A stretch of DNA of 64,000 bases from Streptomyces sp. NBC_01217 (lineage in GTDB: Bacteria; Actinomycetota; Actinomycetes; Streptomycetales; Streptomycetaceae), in NCBI RefSeq assembly GCF_035994185.1, contig NZ_CP108538.1:558001-622000 (forward strand). Direction: 5' to 3'. Within the stretch, counting starts at the first letter, position 1; the number at the start of each line of letters is the position of its first letter. The notes beneath the pieces are model-generated. The model searched no databases. It was not told the origin of the DNA and saw only the letters and a program-made list of their open reading frames with translations. Below, one piece after another: positions 50,130 through 59,521 of the stretch. The position numbers and the translations under genes are program-made.

Positions 50130-50246
50130 GGGCGTCGCCCTGGTCGTCATCCGACCGTGAACCCCGCCATGAGCCCCGCGCCCGCGGTACCCACCGGCCC
50201 CGTGCAGCGATGGAGGAATGGGCCGAGATGCGCATAAGGTTCCCCT

Positions 50247-51380
50247 ATGTCACATGCCAGTGAAGGCGGGGCGGGAGGGGCCAAGGGGCTACCGCGGTGG
50301 CGTCCTCTGCTCGGCGGCGACAGGACGTGGGTGTGGTGGCTTCCCCTGATCCTCCTGGCCCTGGACGTGCTGGTGGATCTGGCCGTGACCCACAGCCGCG
50401 AACCGCTGAGCTTCCTGCTGGTCGGAATCCCGCCCCTGGCAGCGGCCACCCGGAGCCCGCGGCACACCGCCGGGTTGACCGTCGTGTGTCTGGGGCTGGA
50501 GATATGGCTGGCTGCCCAGCGCCCGGGGCACTTCTCGGAAGATCATCACATCGCCACCTACGGCGCCACCGCGCTGATCGGCATCGCCAGCGTCGCGCTG
50601 TCCCGGCAGCGGGTCCGGGCCGAGGCCAACCTGGTCCGCGCCCGCTCGGTCGCCGAGGCCATGCAGCTGACGCTGTTGCGCCCGTTCCCGGAACGGCTGG
50701 GTCCGGTGCGGGCGGCGGGTTTCTACGAGGCGGGCGAAGGCGGCACGCTCGTCGGTGGTGATCTCTACGACCTGTGCGAGACCCCGTTCGGAGTGCGGGT
50801 CGTCCTCGGAGACGTACGGGGAAAAGGGCTGGGCGCGATCCAGACGGTCGCCGCCGTCCTGGGAGGCTTCCGGGTCTCCGCCCACGAGTGGACGGACCTG
50901 GGCCTTCTGGCGGAACACCTCGAGCTCTGCATCGCCCGCAACACCGGATGCCCGGCGGGCGACGAGGAACTGTTCGTCACGGCGCTCATTCTCGAATTCC
51001 CGCCCGACGGAGACTTCGTGAGGATCGTCGCCCGCGGGCATCCGTCACCGCTTCTGCTCACCCCGCACGGGCTGCAACGGCTGTGCACCGTCCCCGCTCC
51101 GCCACTCGGGCTGGGCGAGCTGGACCGTGGCAGAGCCGAGGTCACCACTCACCCGCTGCGGACGGGGGAAGTGATCCTTCTGTATACGGACGGGGTGAGC
51201 GAGGCGCGGAACGCGGGAGGCGAGTTCTATCCGGTCATGGACCGGCTGGCCGACCAGTTCTGTGACGGGAACAGGGCGCCGGAGCCCGAGGCGCTCGTGG
51301 CCTTCCTCAGGGCCGACACGGACAAGTGGTGCTCCGGGACCAAGGACGACCGGGCCGTCATCGCTCTCACCCTGACGTAG
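50247..51380 (+). CDS. Membrane PP2C/SpoIIE-family serine phosphatase
   Basis: A 377-residue protein with an N-terminal membrane region (about 27-125, including WVWWLPLILLALDVLVDLAV and LSFLLVGIPPLAA) and a SpoIIE-type PP2C phosphatase domain from about 145: GGDLYDL, VLGDVRGKGLGA, HPSPLLL, ILLYTDGVSEARNAGG. Such enzymes dephosphorylate anti-sigma-factor antagonists. ATG at 50247. Convergent with a second, larger phosphatase; the stop codons are about 15 bp apart. Confidence 0.92.
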   Translation: MSHASEGGAGGAKGLPRWRPLLGGDRTWVWWLPLILLALDVLVDLAVTHSREPLSFLLVGIPPLAAATRSPRHTAGLTVVCLGLEIWLAAQRPGHFSEDHHIATYGATALIGIASVALSRQRVRAEANLVRARSVAEAMQLTLLRPFPERLGPVRAAGFYEAGEGGTLVGGDLYDLCETPFGVRVVLGDVRGKGLGAIQTVAAVLGGFRVSAHEWTDLGLLAEHLELCIARNTGCPAGDEELFVTALILEFPPDGDFVRIVARGHPSPLLLTPHGLQRLCTVPAPPLGLGELDRGRAEVTTHPLRTGEVILLYTDGVSEARNAGGEFYPVMDRLADQFCDGNRAPEPEALVAFLRADTDKWCSGTKDDRAVIALTLT

Positions 51381-51394
51381 AGGTGCACGGGCGC

Positions 51395-54109
51395 TCAGTC
51401 CGCGGACGGAACCGGTGGGCGGCCCGGCGGTGGGGCGGCCCGCAGCGCCTGTTCGGCCCAGATGACCTTCCCCCGGTCCGTGTAGCGAGTCCCCCACCGG
51501 TCGGCGTACTGAGCGACGAGAAACAGCCCGCGGCCGCCCTCGTCCATGGTGGCCGCCTGCCGCAGATGGGGCGAGGTGCTGCTGTGGTCGGATACCTCGC
51601 AGATCAGGGAACGGTCACGGAGCAGCCGTACAGCGATGGGGCCCGTGGCGTAGCGAATGGCGTTGGTGACCAGCTCGCTGAGGATCAGTTCCGTGGTGAA
51701 CGCCTCCTCGGACAGATCCCACTCGGCCAGCCTGCGGGACACCTCGTCGCGTACCCGGGCCACCGCCGAAGGGTCGGAGGGTACGTCCAGCTGGACCACG
51801 TCCGTGGCGTTCAGCCTGCGCGTACGGGCGACCAGCAGCGCGATGTCGTCGCGGACCGGTTCGGGCACGAGGGTGCTCAGAACCGCCTCGCAGGTCTCGT
51901 CCGGCGTTCGGTCGGCGTTCTCGGCAAGGGTTCTACGCAGGAGCGCCAGGCCCTCGTCGACGTCCCGGTGCCGGTCCTCGACGAGTCCGTCCGTGAAGAG
52001 CACCAGACGGCTGTTCTCGGGCAGCGGCGCTTCGAGGGTCTCGAAGGGCAGGCCGCCGAGCCCCAGCGGTGGGCCGCCGGGCACATCGGCGATTTCCGGG
52101 ATGCCGTCCGGGCGGACGATCAGCGGCTTGACGTGACCCGCGCGCGCCATGGTGCAGCGCCCGGACACCGGGTCGTAGATGGCGTAGAGGCAGGTGGCTC
52201 CGGTGACCCCCGCGTCGGCGCTGTCGACCGCCTCGTCCTGGTCGATCTGGGCGACCAGTTCGTCGAGGTGCCACAGGAGTTCGTCGGGCGGCAGGTCCAG
52301 GGCGGAGAAATTGTGGACCGCGGTGCGCAGGCGCCCCATGGTCGCCGCGGCGTGCAGTCCGTGGCCGACGACATCGCCCACCACGAGCGCGACGCGGGCG
52401 CCGGGCAGCGGGATGATGTCGAACCAGTCCCCGCCGACGCCGCCGAGCCCGCGCATTCCGGCCCGTGCGGGCAGGTACCGGTAGGCGACGTCGATGGCGT
52501 TCTGGTCCGGGACGCCGCGTGGCAACAGGCTGCGCTGAAGGGCCACCGCCATGTTGTGTTCGCGTGTGTAGCGGCGGGCGTTGTCGATGTTCACCGCGAC
52601 CCGGGTGACGAGTTCCTCCGCGATGGACAGGTCCTCGTCCTCGAACGGCTCGGACTTCGCCGAACGCCAGAACAGGACCACGCCCAAAATGGCGCCGCGG
52701 GCGCGCAGCGGAATCGCGATCATCGAGTGGAATCCGCACGCGACGAGCTGCCGGGCCCGTACGGGATCCTGCTGCTGCCACCCGGAGAAGGCCGCCAGGT
52801 CCACGTCGAGGGATGCCTCGCCCCTGCGCAGACCGACGCCCATGGGCGTGGACGGCAGGAAGTGGATCAACGAGTCGACGGGGTACAGCGCCGTGTCGTC
52901 CCGGATGCCGCAGGAGGCGGTGCGGCGCAGTCCACCGTCCAGGCCCGCGGCCGTGGGCTCCTCGCCGCGCAGTACGGCCTCCGCGACATCGACGGTGGCG
53001 AAGTCGGCAAATCGGGCTCTCGCGAATTCCGCCAGCTCCTGGCACGTACGCACGACGTCGAGGGTGGTGCCGATCTCGGTTCCGGCCTCGTACAGCAGAT
53101 TCAGCCGCCCGCGTGCCACATCGGCCCTGCCGGTGAGTGCCCACAGCTCGGTGGTGTCGCGCAGTGTCGTCACACTGCCGGGCGGGCCGCCGTCCCGGTC
53201 GGTCGACCGCTGGTTGACGGCGAGCAGGCGTTCGCCGACCGGGACGACCTCGTCGGTGGCGGTCCTTCCGGAGACCAGCAGCTCCGTGGTGACCGGGTCC
53301 AGCCCCAGTTCCGTCGGCACGCGCCCCTCGACGTCCGCCGGCAGGCCGAGCAGTCGGCGGGCCTCGTCATTGGCGAGCAGCAGCCGCCCGTCGCCGTCGA
53401 CGATGAGCACGCCCTCGCGCACCGCGTGCAGGACGGCGTCGTGATGCTCGTACATCCGGGTCATCTCGCTGGGGCCGAGGCCATGGGTCTGCCTGCGCAC
53501 CCGTCTGCTCACCAGCGCCGTACCGGCCGTGGTGATCAGCAAAATCCCCGCGGCGGATCCGAACAGCAGGGGAAACTGCTGCCGGACGATGCCGCTGACG
53601 TGCTCGATGGTGATTCCGGCGGACACCAGACCCACGATGGTGCCGTCACGCCCGAAGACGGGCACCACCGCCTGTACGAAAGGTCCGATGGTCCCGTTGA
53701 CTTCTTCGACAACGGTGTCGCCGTTCAGCGCGGGCGTCAGATCGCCGACGAAGGTCTTCCCGATCCGGTCGGGCAGGGGGTGGGTGTAGCGGACTCCGGC
53801 CGTGTTCATCACGACGATGAAGTCGACCCCTGAGAGTTTGCGGGCCTGTTCGGCCAATGGCTGAAGCACCGCGGTCGGATCCGGGCTGTTCAGCGCCGCC
53901 TCCATCCCCGGTGACCTGGCGAAGGCCTCGGCAACGGCGACCGAAAGGCTGCGGGCCTCCCGCTCACTGTCGGCCCGGGACTGCAGCACGAGCGCGGCCA
54001 CGGCGGCAGCCACGAGCAACACGACGATCGCCACCTGCAGGAGGAAGACCTGACCTGCGACAGTTCGCATCCCGAGACCCGAGCGTCGGCGGCCGTACCG
54101 TCCGGTCAT
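51395..54109 (-). CDS. Sensor phosphatase: sCACHE-TM-PAS-GAF-SpoIIE-HATPase
   Basis: A 904-residue multi-domain signalling protein. One membrane segment near the N-terminus and another after an extracellular sCACHE/CitA-like sensor (FIVVMNTAGVRYTHPLPDRIGKTFVG) frame the input. Then PAS (AVREGVLIVDGDGRLLLANDEARRLL), GAF (GFHSMIAIPLRARG...FEDEDLSIAEELVTRVAVNIDNARRY), SpoIIE phosphatase (GGVGGDWFDIIPLPGARVALVVGDVVGHGL) and a C-terminal anti-sigma-type HATPase (FTTELILSELVTNAIRYATG, DEGGRGLFLVAQYADRWG). Such proteins combine phosphatase and kinase/anti-sigma activity in the SigB-like pathway. Start uncertain: ATG 54107-54109 chosen, GTG 54131-54133 possible. Confidence 0.92.
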   Translation of the reverse strand: MTGRYGRRRSGLGMRTVAGQVFLLQVAIVVLLVAAAVAALVLQSRADSEREARSLSVAVAEAFARSPGMEAALNSPDPTAVLQPLAEQARKLSGVDFIVVMNTAGVRYTHPLPDRIGKTFVGDLTPALNGDTVVEEVNGTIGPFVQAVVPVFGRDGTIVGLVSAGITIEHVSGIVRQQFPLLFGSAAGILLITTAGTALVSRRVRRQTHGLGPSEMTRMYEHHDAVLHAVREGVLIVDGDGRLLLANDEARRLLGLPADVEGRVPTELGLDPVTTELLVSGRTATDEVVPVGERLLAVNQRSTDRDGGPPGSVTTLRDTTELWALTGRADVARGRLNLLYEAGTEIGTTLDVVRTCQELAEFARARFADFATVDVAEAVLRGEEPTAAGLDGGLRRTASCGIRDDTALYPVDSLIHFLPSTPMGVGLRRGEASLDVDLAAFSGWQQQDPVRARQLVACGFHSMIAIPLRARGAILGVVLFWRSAKSEPFEDEDLSIAEELVTRVAVNIDNARRYTREHNMAVALQRSLLPRGVPDQNAIDVAYRYLPARAGMRGLGGVGGDWFDIIPLPGARVALVVGDVVGHGLHAAATMGRLRTAVHNFSALDLPPDELLWHLDELVAQIDQDEAVDSADAGVTGATCLYAIYDPVSGRCTMARAGHVKPLIVRPDGIPEIADVPGGPPLGLGGLPFETLEAPLPENSRLVLFTDGLVEDRHRDVDEGLALLRRTLAENADRTPDETCEAVLSTLVPEPVRDDIALLVARTRRLNATDVVQLDVPSDPSAVARVRDEVSRRLAEWDLSEEAFTTELILSELVTNAIRYATGPIAVRLLRDRSLICEVSDHSSTSPHLRQAATMDEGGRGLFLVAQYADRWGTRYTDRGKVIWAEQALRAAPPPGRPPVPSAD

Positions 54110-54205
54110 GCCCTCTTTGTACACCCTCCGCACACCCCTAGCGAGCGGCGCGGCACACCATGCGACGGGACCCGGCGGCGGGCGCGTCGGGCCCGGTGGG
54201 CGCAG

Positions 54206-55453
54206 TCACGCGGGTTGTGGAGCAGCGCCCGTCGTCGGTGTCCCAGCGCCGGTGCGGGGAAGGACGGCGGTGATGTAGTCCGCCACGGCCGCCTCCAGAC
54301 CGACGTCCAGCTGTGCGCGCTCGGACATGTACCACCGGTGTTCCAGCAGCTCGTGATAGAGCTCGGCCGGGTCCATGGAGTTACGCAGATCCTGCGGTAC
54401 GGCGCGCACCGTGGGCCTGAACACCTCGCGGACCCAGCGGTGGGCAAGCACCTCCGCACGTGCGCCGAGCGGGTCGCCCGGTGCGTAGTCCTCCTGTGTC
54501 GCCATCCAGCTCTCCAGGTCGTTGAGGAGCCTGCGGGCCTGGTTCTCCTCGGCGTCGAGTCCGGTGAGACGCAGCAGCTGACGCTGATGATGGCCCGCGT
54601 CGACGACCTTGGGGACGAAGGTGATCGAGTCGCCGTCCGGGGAGTTGGCGATCTGCATCTCGGCGACGTCGAAGCCGAGGTCGTTGAGCCTGCGGACGCG
54701 CCGTTCGATGTAGTGGTACTTGCCGGCCGGATAGACCGACGTACGGGTCAGCTCCTTCCACAGCTCCTCGTACCGCCGGCAGATCTCCGCGCCGAAGGCG
54801 ATCGGATCGACGGAGGGGTGCAGCGCACCCGCTGCCTCCAGGTCGAGCATCTCTCCACTGATGTTCACCCGGGCCAGATCGATGTCGTACTCGCGCTGGC
54901 CGGTGCTGAGCCGGCTGTGCACATCGCCGGTCTCCGCGTCCACGAGATAGGCGGCGTAGGCACCGGCGTCCCTGCGGAAAAGCGTGTTGGACAAGGAGCA
55001 GTCGCCCCAGGCGAATCCCGCCAGGTGCAGCCGGACGAGCAGCACGGCGAGTGCGTCCATGAGCCGGTGCACGGTGGACGGACGCATGGTCGTCTCGAAC
55101 ATCGAGCGGTAGGGCAGGGAGCCGTTGAGGTGACGGGTGATCAGCACCGGCTCCAGCGGTTCGCCGTCGCTGCCGGTGCGCCCGGTGACCACCGCGAGGG
55201 GGTCCACCGCGGGTATCCGGAGACGGGCCAGGGTGCGCAGCAGCTCGTACTCGCGTACCGCAGGCCGCTCGGCGAGTTCCTTGACCGCCACCACGTCGGC
55301 CCCTGCTCTGGCATAGCGGACGACGTGGCGCGAGATGCCGCGCGGGAGCATCACGAGATGCTTCTCCGGCCACTCTTCGAGCGGCAGGTTCCAGGGCAGT
55401 TCGAGAAGGGACGCGGGGTGCTCGGGGTTGGTGGCGCTGAACTGCAAAGCCAT
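54206..55453 (-). CDS. DUF4032 protein (kinase-like fold)
   Basis: A 415-residue protein matching DUF4032: LLELPWNLPLEEWPEKHLV, GISRHVVRYARAG, VAVKEL (kinase-like Lys), PVLITRHLNGSLPYRSMF, LAGFAWGDCSLSNTLFRRDAG (kinase-like catalytic loop) and YLVDAETGDVH. It looks like an atypical kinase; no substrate is known. ATG at 55451-55453 has GAGG eight bases upstream. Common in actinobacteria next to signalling genes, as here beside the SpoIIE sensor. Confidence 0.88.
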   Translation of the reverse strand: MALQFSATNPEHPASLLELPWNLPLEEWPEKHLVMLPRGISRHVVRYARAGADVVAVKELAERPAVREYELLRTLARLRIPAVDPLAVVTGRTGSDGEPLEPVLITRHLNGSLPYRSMFETTMRPSTVHRLMDALAVLLVRLHLAGFAWGDCSLSNTLFRRDAGAYAAYLVDAETGDVHSRLSTGQREYDIDLARVNISGEMLDLEAAGALHPSVDPIAFGAEICRRYEELWKELTRTSVYPAGKYHYIERRVRRLNDLGFDVAEMQIANSPDGDSITFVPKVVDAGHHQRQLLRLTGLDAEENQARRLLNDLESWMATQEDYAPGDPLGARAEVLAHRWVREVFRPTVRAVPQDLRNSMDPAELYHELLEHRWYMSERAQLDVGLEAAVADYITAVLPRTGAGTPTTGAAPQPA

Positions 55454-55718
55454 CGGGTCGCCTCGCTCGTACGGTGACGGGACCACCAGTGTGACGCAGT
55501 TGTCCGGGAGCACCTCGACCGAGGCGGATCGAGCGGATTCCCCACGAGGGGTAGGCCCGCGCGCCACTCTTGTCATACGTTCCGTCCAACAGCTTGCTAG
55601 ATGCGGCGTCTAACAAGCGAAAGGGGCGCCCGGCCGCCATCGTCCTCCTCGAACGGGCACGAGATGGGGCGGCGGACGGCCGACGTCGAGTCGGTCTGTC
55701 GATTCAAGAAACCGCAGT

Positions 55719-56054
55719 ATGGCAAGCAGCACCGTTCCGCCGGAGAACCAGGACCGGGTCCACGAGCAGGACGTCACCCGGCGCCTGCTCGACTCCGCCG
55801 CGAAGCTGTCGTACGACCCGGTCACGGAGGTGGACTGGGACACCCCGCTGGACAAGGACTTCCACGGCGCGAGCCCCGAATGGAGCACGCTCTACGGCAC
55901 GGCGTACTGGCGGGAGTTGACCGACACGCAGCGCAAGGAGCTGACGCGTCAGGAGGCCGCGTCCGTGGCCAGCACCGGCATGGAGTTCCTGGCCTCGGCC
56001 CGCCTCCTCACCGGGCCCGTGCTGTTCCTGTGCAGGCGCGCCAACCTGATCTGA
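55719..56054 (+). pseudogene. AurF-type diiron oxygenase, internally deleted
   Basis: The 111-residue frame opens like N-oxygenases of the AurF family (RRLLDSAAKLSYDPVTEVDWDTPLD, LYGTAYWRELTDTQRKELTRQEAASVASTG) but then jumps to what looks like the family's C-terminal tail (LTGPVLFLCRRANL). Some 180-200 residues with the E...ExxH iron ligands are missing, and the frame is kept. It cannot be an active oxygenase. Followed by its usual reductase partner, also damaged. Confidence 0.65.
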
Positions 56055-56103
56055 GCCGCGCCGAGCCGACCGACCGCCCCATCGAGCGACCTGAGCTGAC
56101 GAC

Positions 56104-57655
56104 ATGACCTACGCCATCACCCAGACCTGCTGCAGCGATTCCACCTGTGTCGCCGTGTGCCCCGTCAACTGCATCCACCCCACGCCGCAGGAGCGGGCGT
56201 TCGGCAGCACGGAGATGCTCTACGTGGACCCGAGATCCTGCATCGACTGCGGTGCCTGCGCCGACGCCTGCCCTGTCGACGCGATCTTCCCGGTGGACGG
56301 TCTGCCCGCCGCGCAGAAGGACTACGCCGCTGTCAACGCGGCCTACTTCGCCGACGCAGGGCCCGGCACAGAGGCCGGCGCGGAACCCGGCACAACGCCT
56401 GAATCGGACAGCACGGGTGCGAAATTCCACCACTGGGACGCGCCCATGTTCGAGCGGAGCCTGCCGTCGGACTTCGCGCCGATCCGGGTCGCGGTCGTCG
56501 GGACCGGCCCGGCCGGCATGTACGCCGCCGAGGACCTGCTGCTGCACACCGACGCCCGGGTGACACTGGTCGACCGGCTGCCGGTGGCCGGCGGCCTCGT
56601 ACGGTACGGCGTGGCGCCCAACCACCCCGCGACCAAGAAGGTCGGCGACACCTTCGCCCGCTTCCACACCCATCCCCGGGTACGGATGCACCTGGGGGTC
56701 GAGATCGGCAAGGACATCACCGCGGAGGAACTCGCCGCTCACCACGACGCCGTCATCTACGCCGTGGGCGCGTCCGCCGACCGCCGGCTCGGCATCCCGG
56801 GCGAGGACCTGCCGGGCAGCATCTCGACGACCACGTTCGTGTCCTGGTACAACGCCCACCCCGAGGTCGCGCCGGACGCCGTCGAACCGTCCGCCGAGAG
56901 GGTGGTCGTGGCGGGCAACGGCAATGTCGCCCTCGATGTCGCACGCATCCTCGTCACGGACCCTTCAGAGCTGGCCGGCTCGGACATCGCCGACCACGCG
57001 CTCGCGGCCCCGCATACCGCGGGGGTGCGACAGCGCGGCACCGGACGAGAAGGCCGCGCTGCTGCGGGGCGTGGCCCGTGAAACAGTGGACTGGTCGCGC
57101 ACGCCGACGTCGAAGCGGCGCATCATCTTCCGCTTTCACTCCGCCCCTGTGGAGGTGCTGGGCGACGACACCGTCCGGGCCGCGCGCGTGACGGGAGGTC
57201 GGGGCGAGCTGGAGATTCCGGCCGGCATGTTCCTGCGGGCGGTCGGCTACCGCGGTGTGCCGGTGGCCGGACCGCCCTTCGACGAAGCGACGGGCACCGT
57301 ACCGCACGAGGGCGGTCGCGTGACGGGGCGGCCGGGGACGTACGTCGTGGGCTGGATCAAGCGCGGGCCCTCCGGCGGCATCGGAGCCAACCGCGCCTGC
57401 GCCGCCGAGACGGTCGGCACACTTCTGGCCGACGCCGTCGTCGGCGCGCTGCCCTCCCCGGCACATACGCCCAAGGCGTTTTTCCGCCTCGCCCGGAACC
57501 GCAGCAGCCATGTCGTCGATGCCCGGGGTCTGGCCGCCATCGACCGGGCCGAGCAGGCGCGTGGCCTCGACCACGGCCGCCCGCGGGTCAAGTTCAGCAC
57601 GGTGGCGGAGCTGGTCGCGGCGGCGAAGGGCAACCGCTGGAGACTGCCGGGCTGA
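56104..57655 (+). pseudogene. Ferredoxin-fused ferredoxin-NADP reductase, deleted and frameshifted
   Basis: The first frame holds a 7Fe/4Fe ferredoxin (CSDSTCVAVCPVNCIHP, CIDCGACADACPVDAIFP) then an FprA/adrenodoxin-reductase-type flavoprotein (VAVVGTGPAGMYAAEDLL, RYGVAPNHPATKKV, VAGNGNVALDVARILV). Near 57010-57030 about 25-30 expected residues after DHALAA are missing and the frame shifts by one to continue as DEKAALLRGV, KRRIIFRFHSAPVEVLG and VVGWIKRGPSGGIGANR. The two pieces would otherwise make a normal about 540-residue reductase. It partners the AurF-like remnant. Confidence 0.82.
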
Positions 57656-57753
57656 ACACCGTATGAGGGCATCGGTCGACAAATCGTGCCCGAGACAGAA
57701 ACAACCGATCCTGCAAGCCCGGTCATGTCCGGGCGGGTCGGGATCAGGTCTTG

Positions 57754-57785
57754 CCAGGGCCGTCCGGGGTACCGGACGGCCCTGG
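57754..57785. terminator. Strong hairpin after the reductase pseudogene
   Basis: A perfect 14-bp stem (57754-57767 with 57772-57785) and a GGTA loop, no U-tract. About 100 bp beyond the reductase stop; an actinomycete-style terminator. The rest of 57656-58162 shows no gene. Confidence 0.75.
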
Positions 57786-58162
57786 ACGGCATTCGGAGTC
57801 CGAACGGCGGTCCGCCGACGGGGGCCGGCAAGGGCCGAGCGCGAAGCCGCGCCCTTTGACGCCTCTCACGAAGAACACACGGATTGCGCCGGCCGCGTAC
57901 GGCGCGGACTCCGTGACACGCGCTCTCGCCCGCCCCGGGCGCCATGCCGTCGCACCCATGTCGTCGCACCCATGCCGACCAGCAGCTCCGTCCGCTCAGC
58001 TACCGTGTGCTACCAGCGCTCTTCCGGCTCGTGCCCATGGACACAACGTCTCTCGGCTCAAACCGTGTTGGCGTCGGCCGTTGTCCACCTCCGAGCCCGC
58101 TGCACAGCCCTCTCAACTCCGCACCCCATGTGCGGACCGCGCGACGACCCATGGAGAACACG

Positions 58163-59440
58163 ATGAGGACGAAGCTCCGTTCTCGTATCACCGCCCGGCT
58201 TGGGCGCACCTATCTGTCCAGGATCCAGAAGTACGGGATCGGTTCCTCCACGATCAGGCTGCTGCCCGAAGAGCTGCTGATGCTGCTGCGCAGGGATGGT
58301 CTGGACCCGGTGGACAGCCTGGCCGGGGTACGGGCGCAGGCGCCGGTGTCCAAGGTCTCGCTGCCGTTCGGGATGGACGCCTGGGTGGTGACCGGTTACG
58401 AGGAGTCGAAGGCCGTCCTGGGATCGGCGGACGGGTTCAGCACCGACTTCGCCCACCTCGCCATGAATGCCGGAGTAGCGCCGGAGCAGAGCCCCGGCGG
58501 GCTCGGGTTCAGCGATCCCCCCGTGCATACACGGCTGCGGCGCATCCTGACCCCGGAATTCACGATGCGTCGGCTGCGCCGCCTGACCCCCAGGATCGAT
58601 GCCATCGTCGAGGAGCGCCTCGACGCGATGGAGGCGCGGCAGGGACCGGTCGACCTGGTGCAGGAGTTCGCGCTGCCGATCCCCTCCCTCACGATCTGTG
58701 AACTGCTCGGCGTGCCCTATGAGGACCGCCAGGACTTCCAGCGGCTGGCCATGGACCGTTTCGACCTCTTCGGCGGGACGACCGCGCCCTTCGGTGCCAT
58801 GTCGGAGTCGCTGGCGTACTTCAGGGACGTGGTCAAGAGACAGCGGGAGGAACCGGGTGACGGACTGCTCGGCATGATCGTGAAGGAGCACGGCGACAGC
58901 GTCGACGACGAGGAACTCGCGGGCCTCGCCGACGGCGTGCTCACCGGCGGCTTCGAGACGACCGCCAGCACGATCGCCCTGGGCTCCCTCGCGTTGCTGC
59001 AGAACACGGACGTCTTCGACCGAATACGGACGGACGACGCCATGACAACGCCGTTCGTCGAGGAGGTGCTGCGCTACCTCTCCGCCGTACAGATCGCCTT
59101 CCCCCGGTTCGCCCGCCAGGACATCGAGATTGCGGGGGTGGTCATTCCGCGGGGCGACATGGTGCTCTGCTCACTGAGCGGCGCCAACCGCGACGCGTCG
59201 TACGTCATGGACGACGGACGTTTCGACCCGCACCGCAACACCTCGGGGCATCTCGCCTTCGGCTACGGGATCCACCGCTGCATCGGCGCCGAGCTGGCGC
59301 GCATGGAACTGCGCTCCGCCTACCCGGCCCTGGCGCGTCGCTTTCCCGGGATGCGCCTCGCCGTCCCGCCGCAGGACCTGGCCTTCCGCAAGCTGTCGAT
59401 CGTGTACGGCATCGAATCGCTGCCGGTGCACCTGCGCTGA
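58163..59440 (+). CDS. Cytochrome P450
   Basis: A 425-residue P450 with a longer N-terminus than the one at 42832. The haem loop is FGYGIHRCIGAELAR with ligand C373, and the ExxR motif is in EEVLR. The I-helix reads TGGFETTAST, replacing the usual AGxET/D with GGFET, which may affect oxygen handling. ATG at 58163 has GGAG seven bases upstream; ATG 58151 lacks one. No ferredoxin gene is adjacent. Confidence 0.92.
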   Translation: MRTKLRSRITARLGRTYLSRIQKYGIGSSTIRLLPEELLMLLRRDGLDPVDSLAGVRAQAPVSKVSLPFGMDAWVVTGYEESKAVLGSADGFSTDFAHLAMNAGVAPEQSPGGLGFSDPPVHTRLRRILTPEFTMRRLRRLTPRIDAIVEERLDAMEARQGPVDLVQEFALPIPSLTICELLGVPYEDRQDFQRLAMDRFDLFGGTTAPFGAMSESLAYFRDVVKRQREEPGDGLLGMIVKEHGDSVDDEELAGLADGVLTGGFETTASTIALGSLALLQNTDVFDRIRTDDAMTTPFVEEVLRYLSAVQIAFPRFARQDIEIAGVVIPRGDMVLCSLSGANRDASYVMDDGRFDPHRNTSGHLAFGYGIHRCIGAELARMELRSAYPALARRFPGMRLAVPPQDLAFRKLSIVYGIESLPVHLR

Positions 59441-59521
59441 GCGGGCGTACCTTCCGGTCCTTTCACCACGTGACCGTGATCCACCGAGGACTGCGGGATG
59501 TGGCGGGCCACGGCACGGGTG

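Noticed and set aside
51326..53833. An 835-codon plus-strand open frame
   Set aside because: Antisense to the SpoIIE sensor protein, whose domains are unmistakable.
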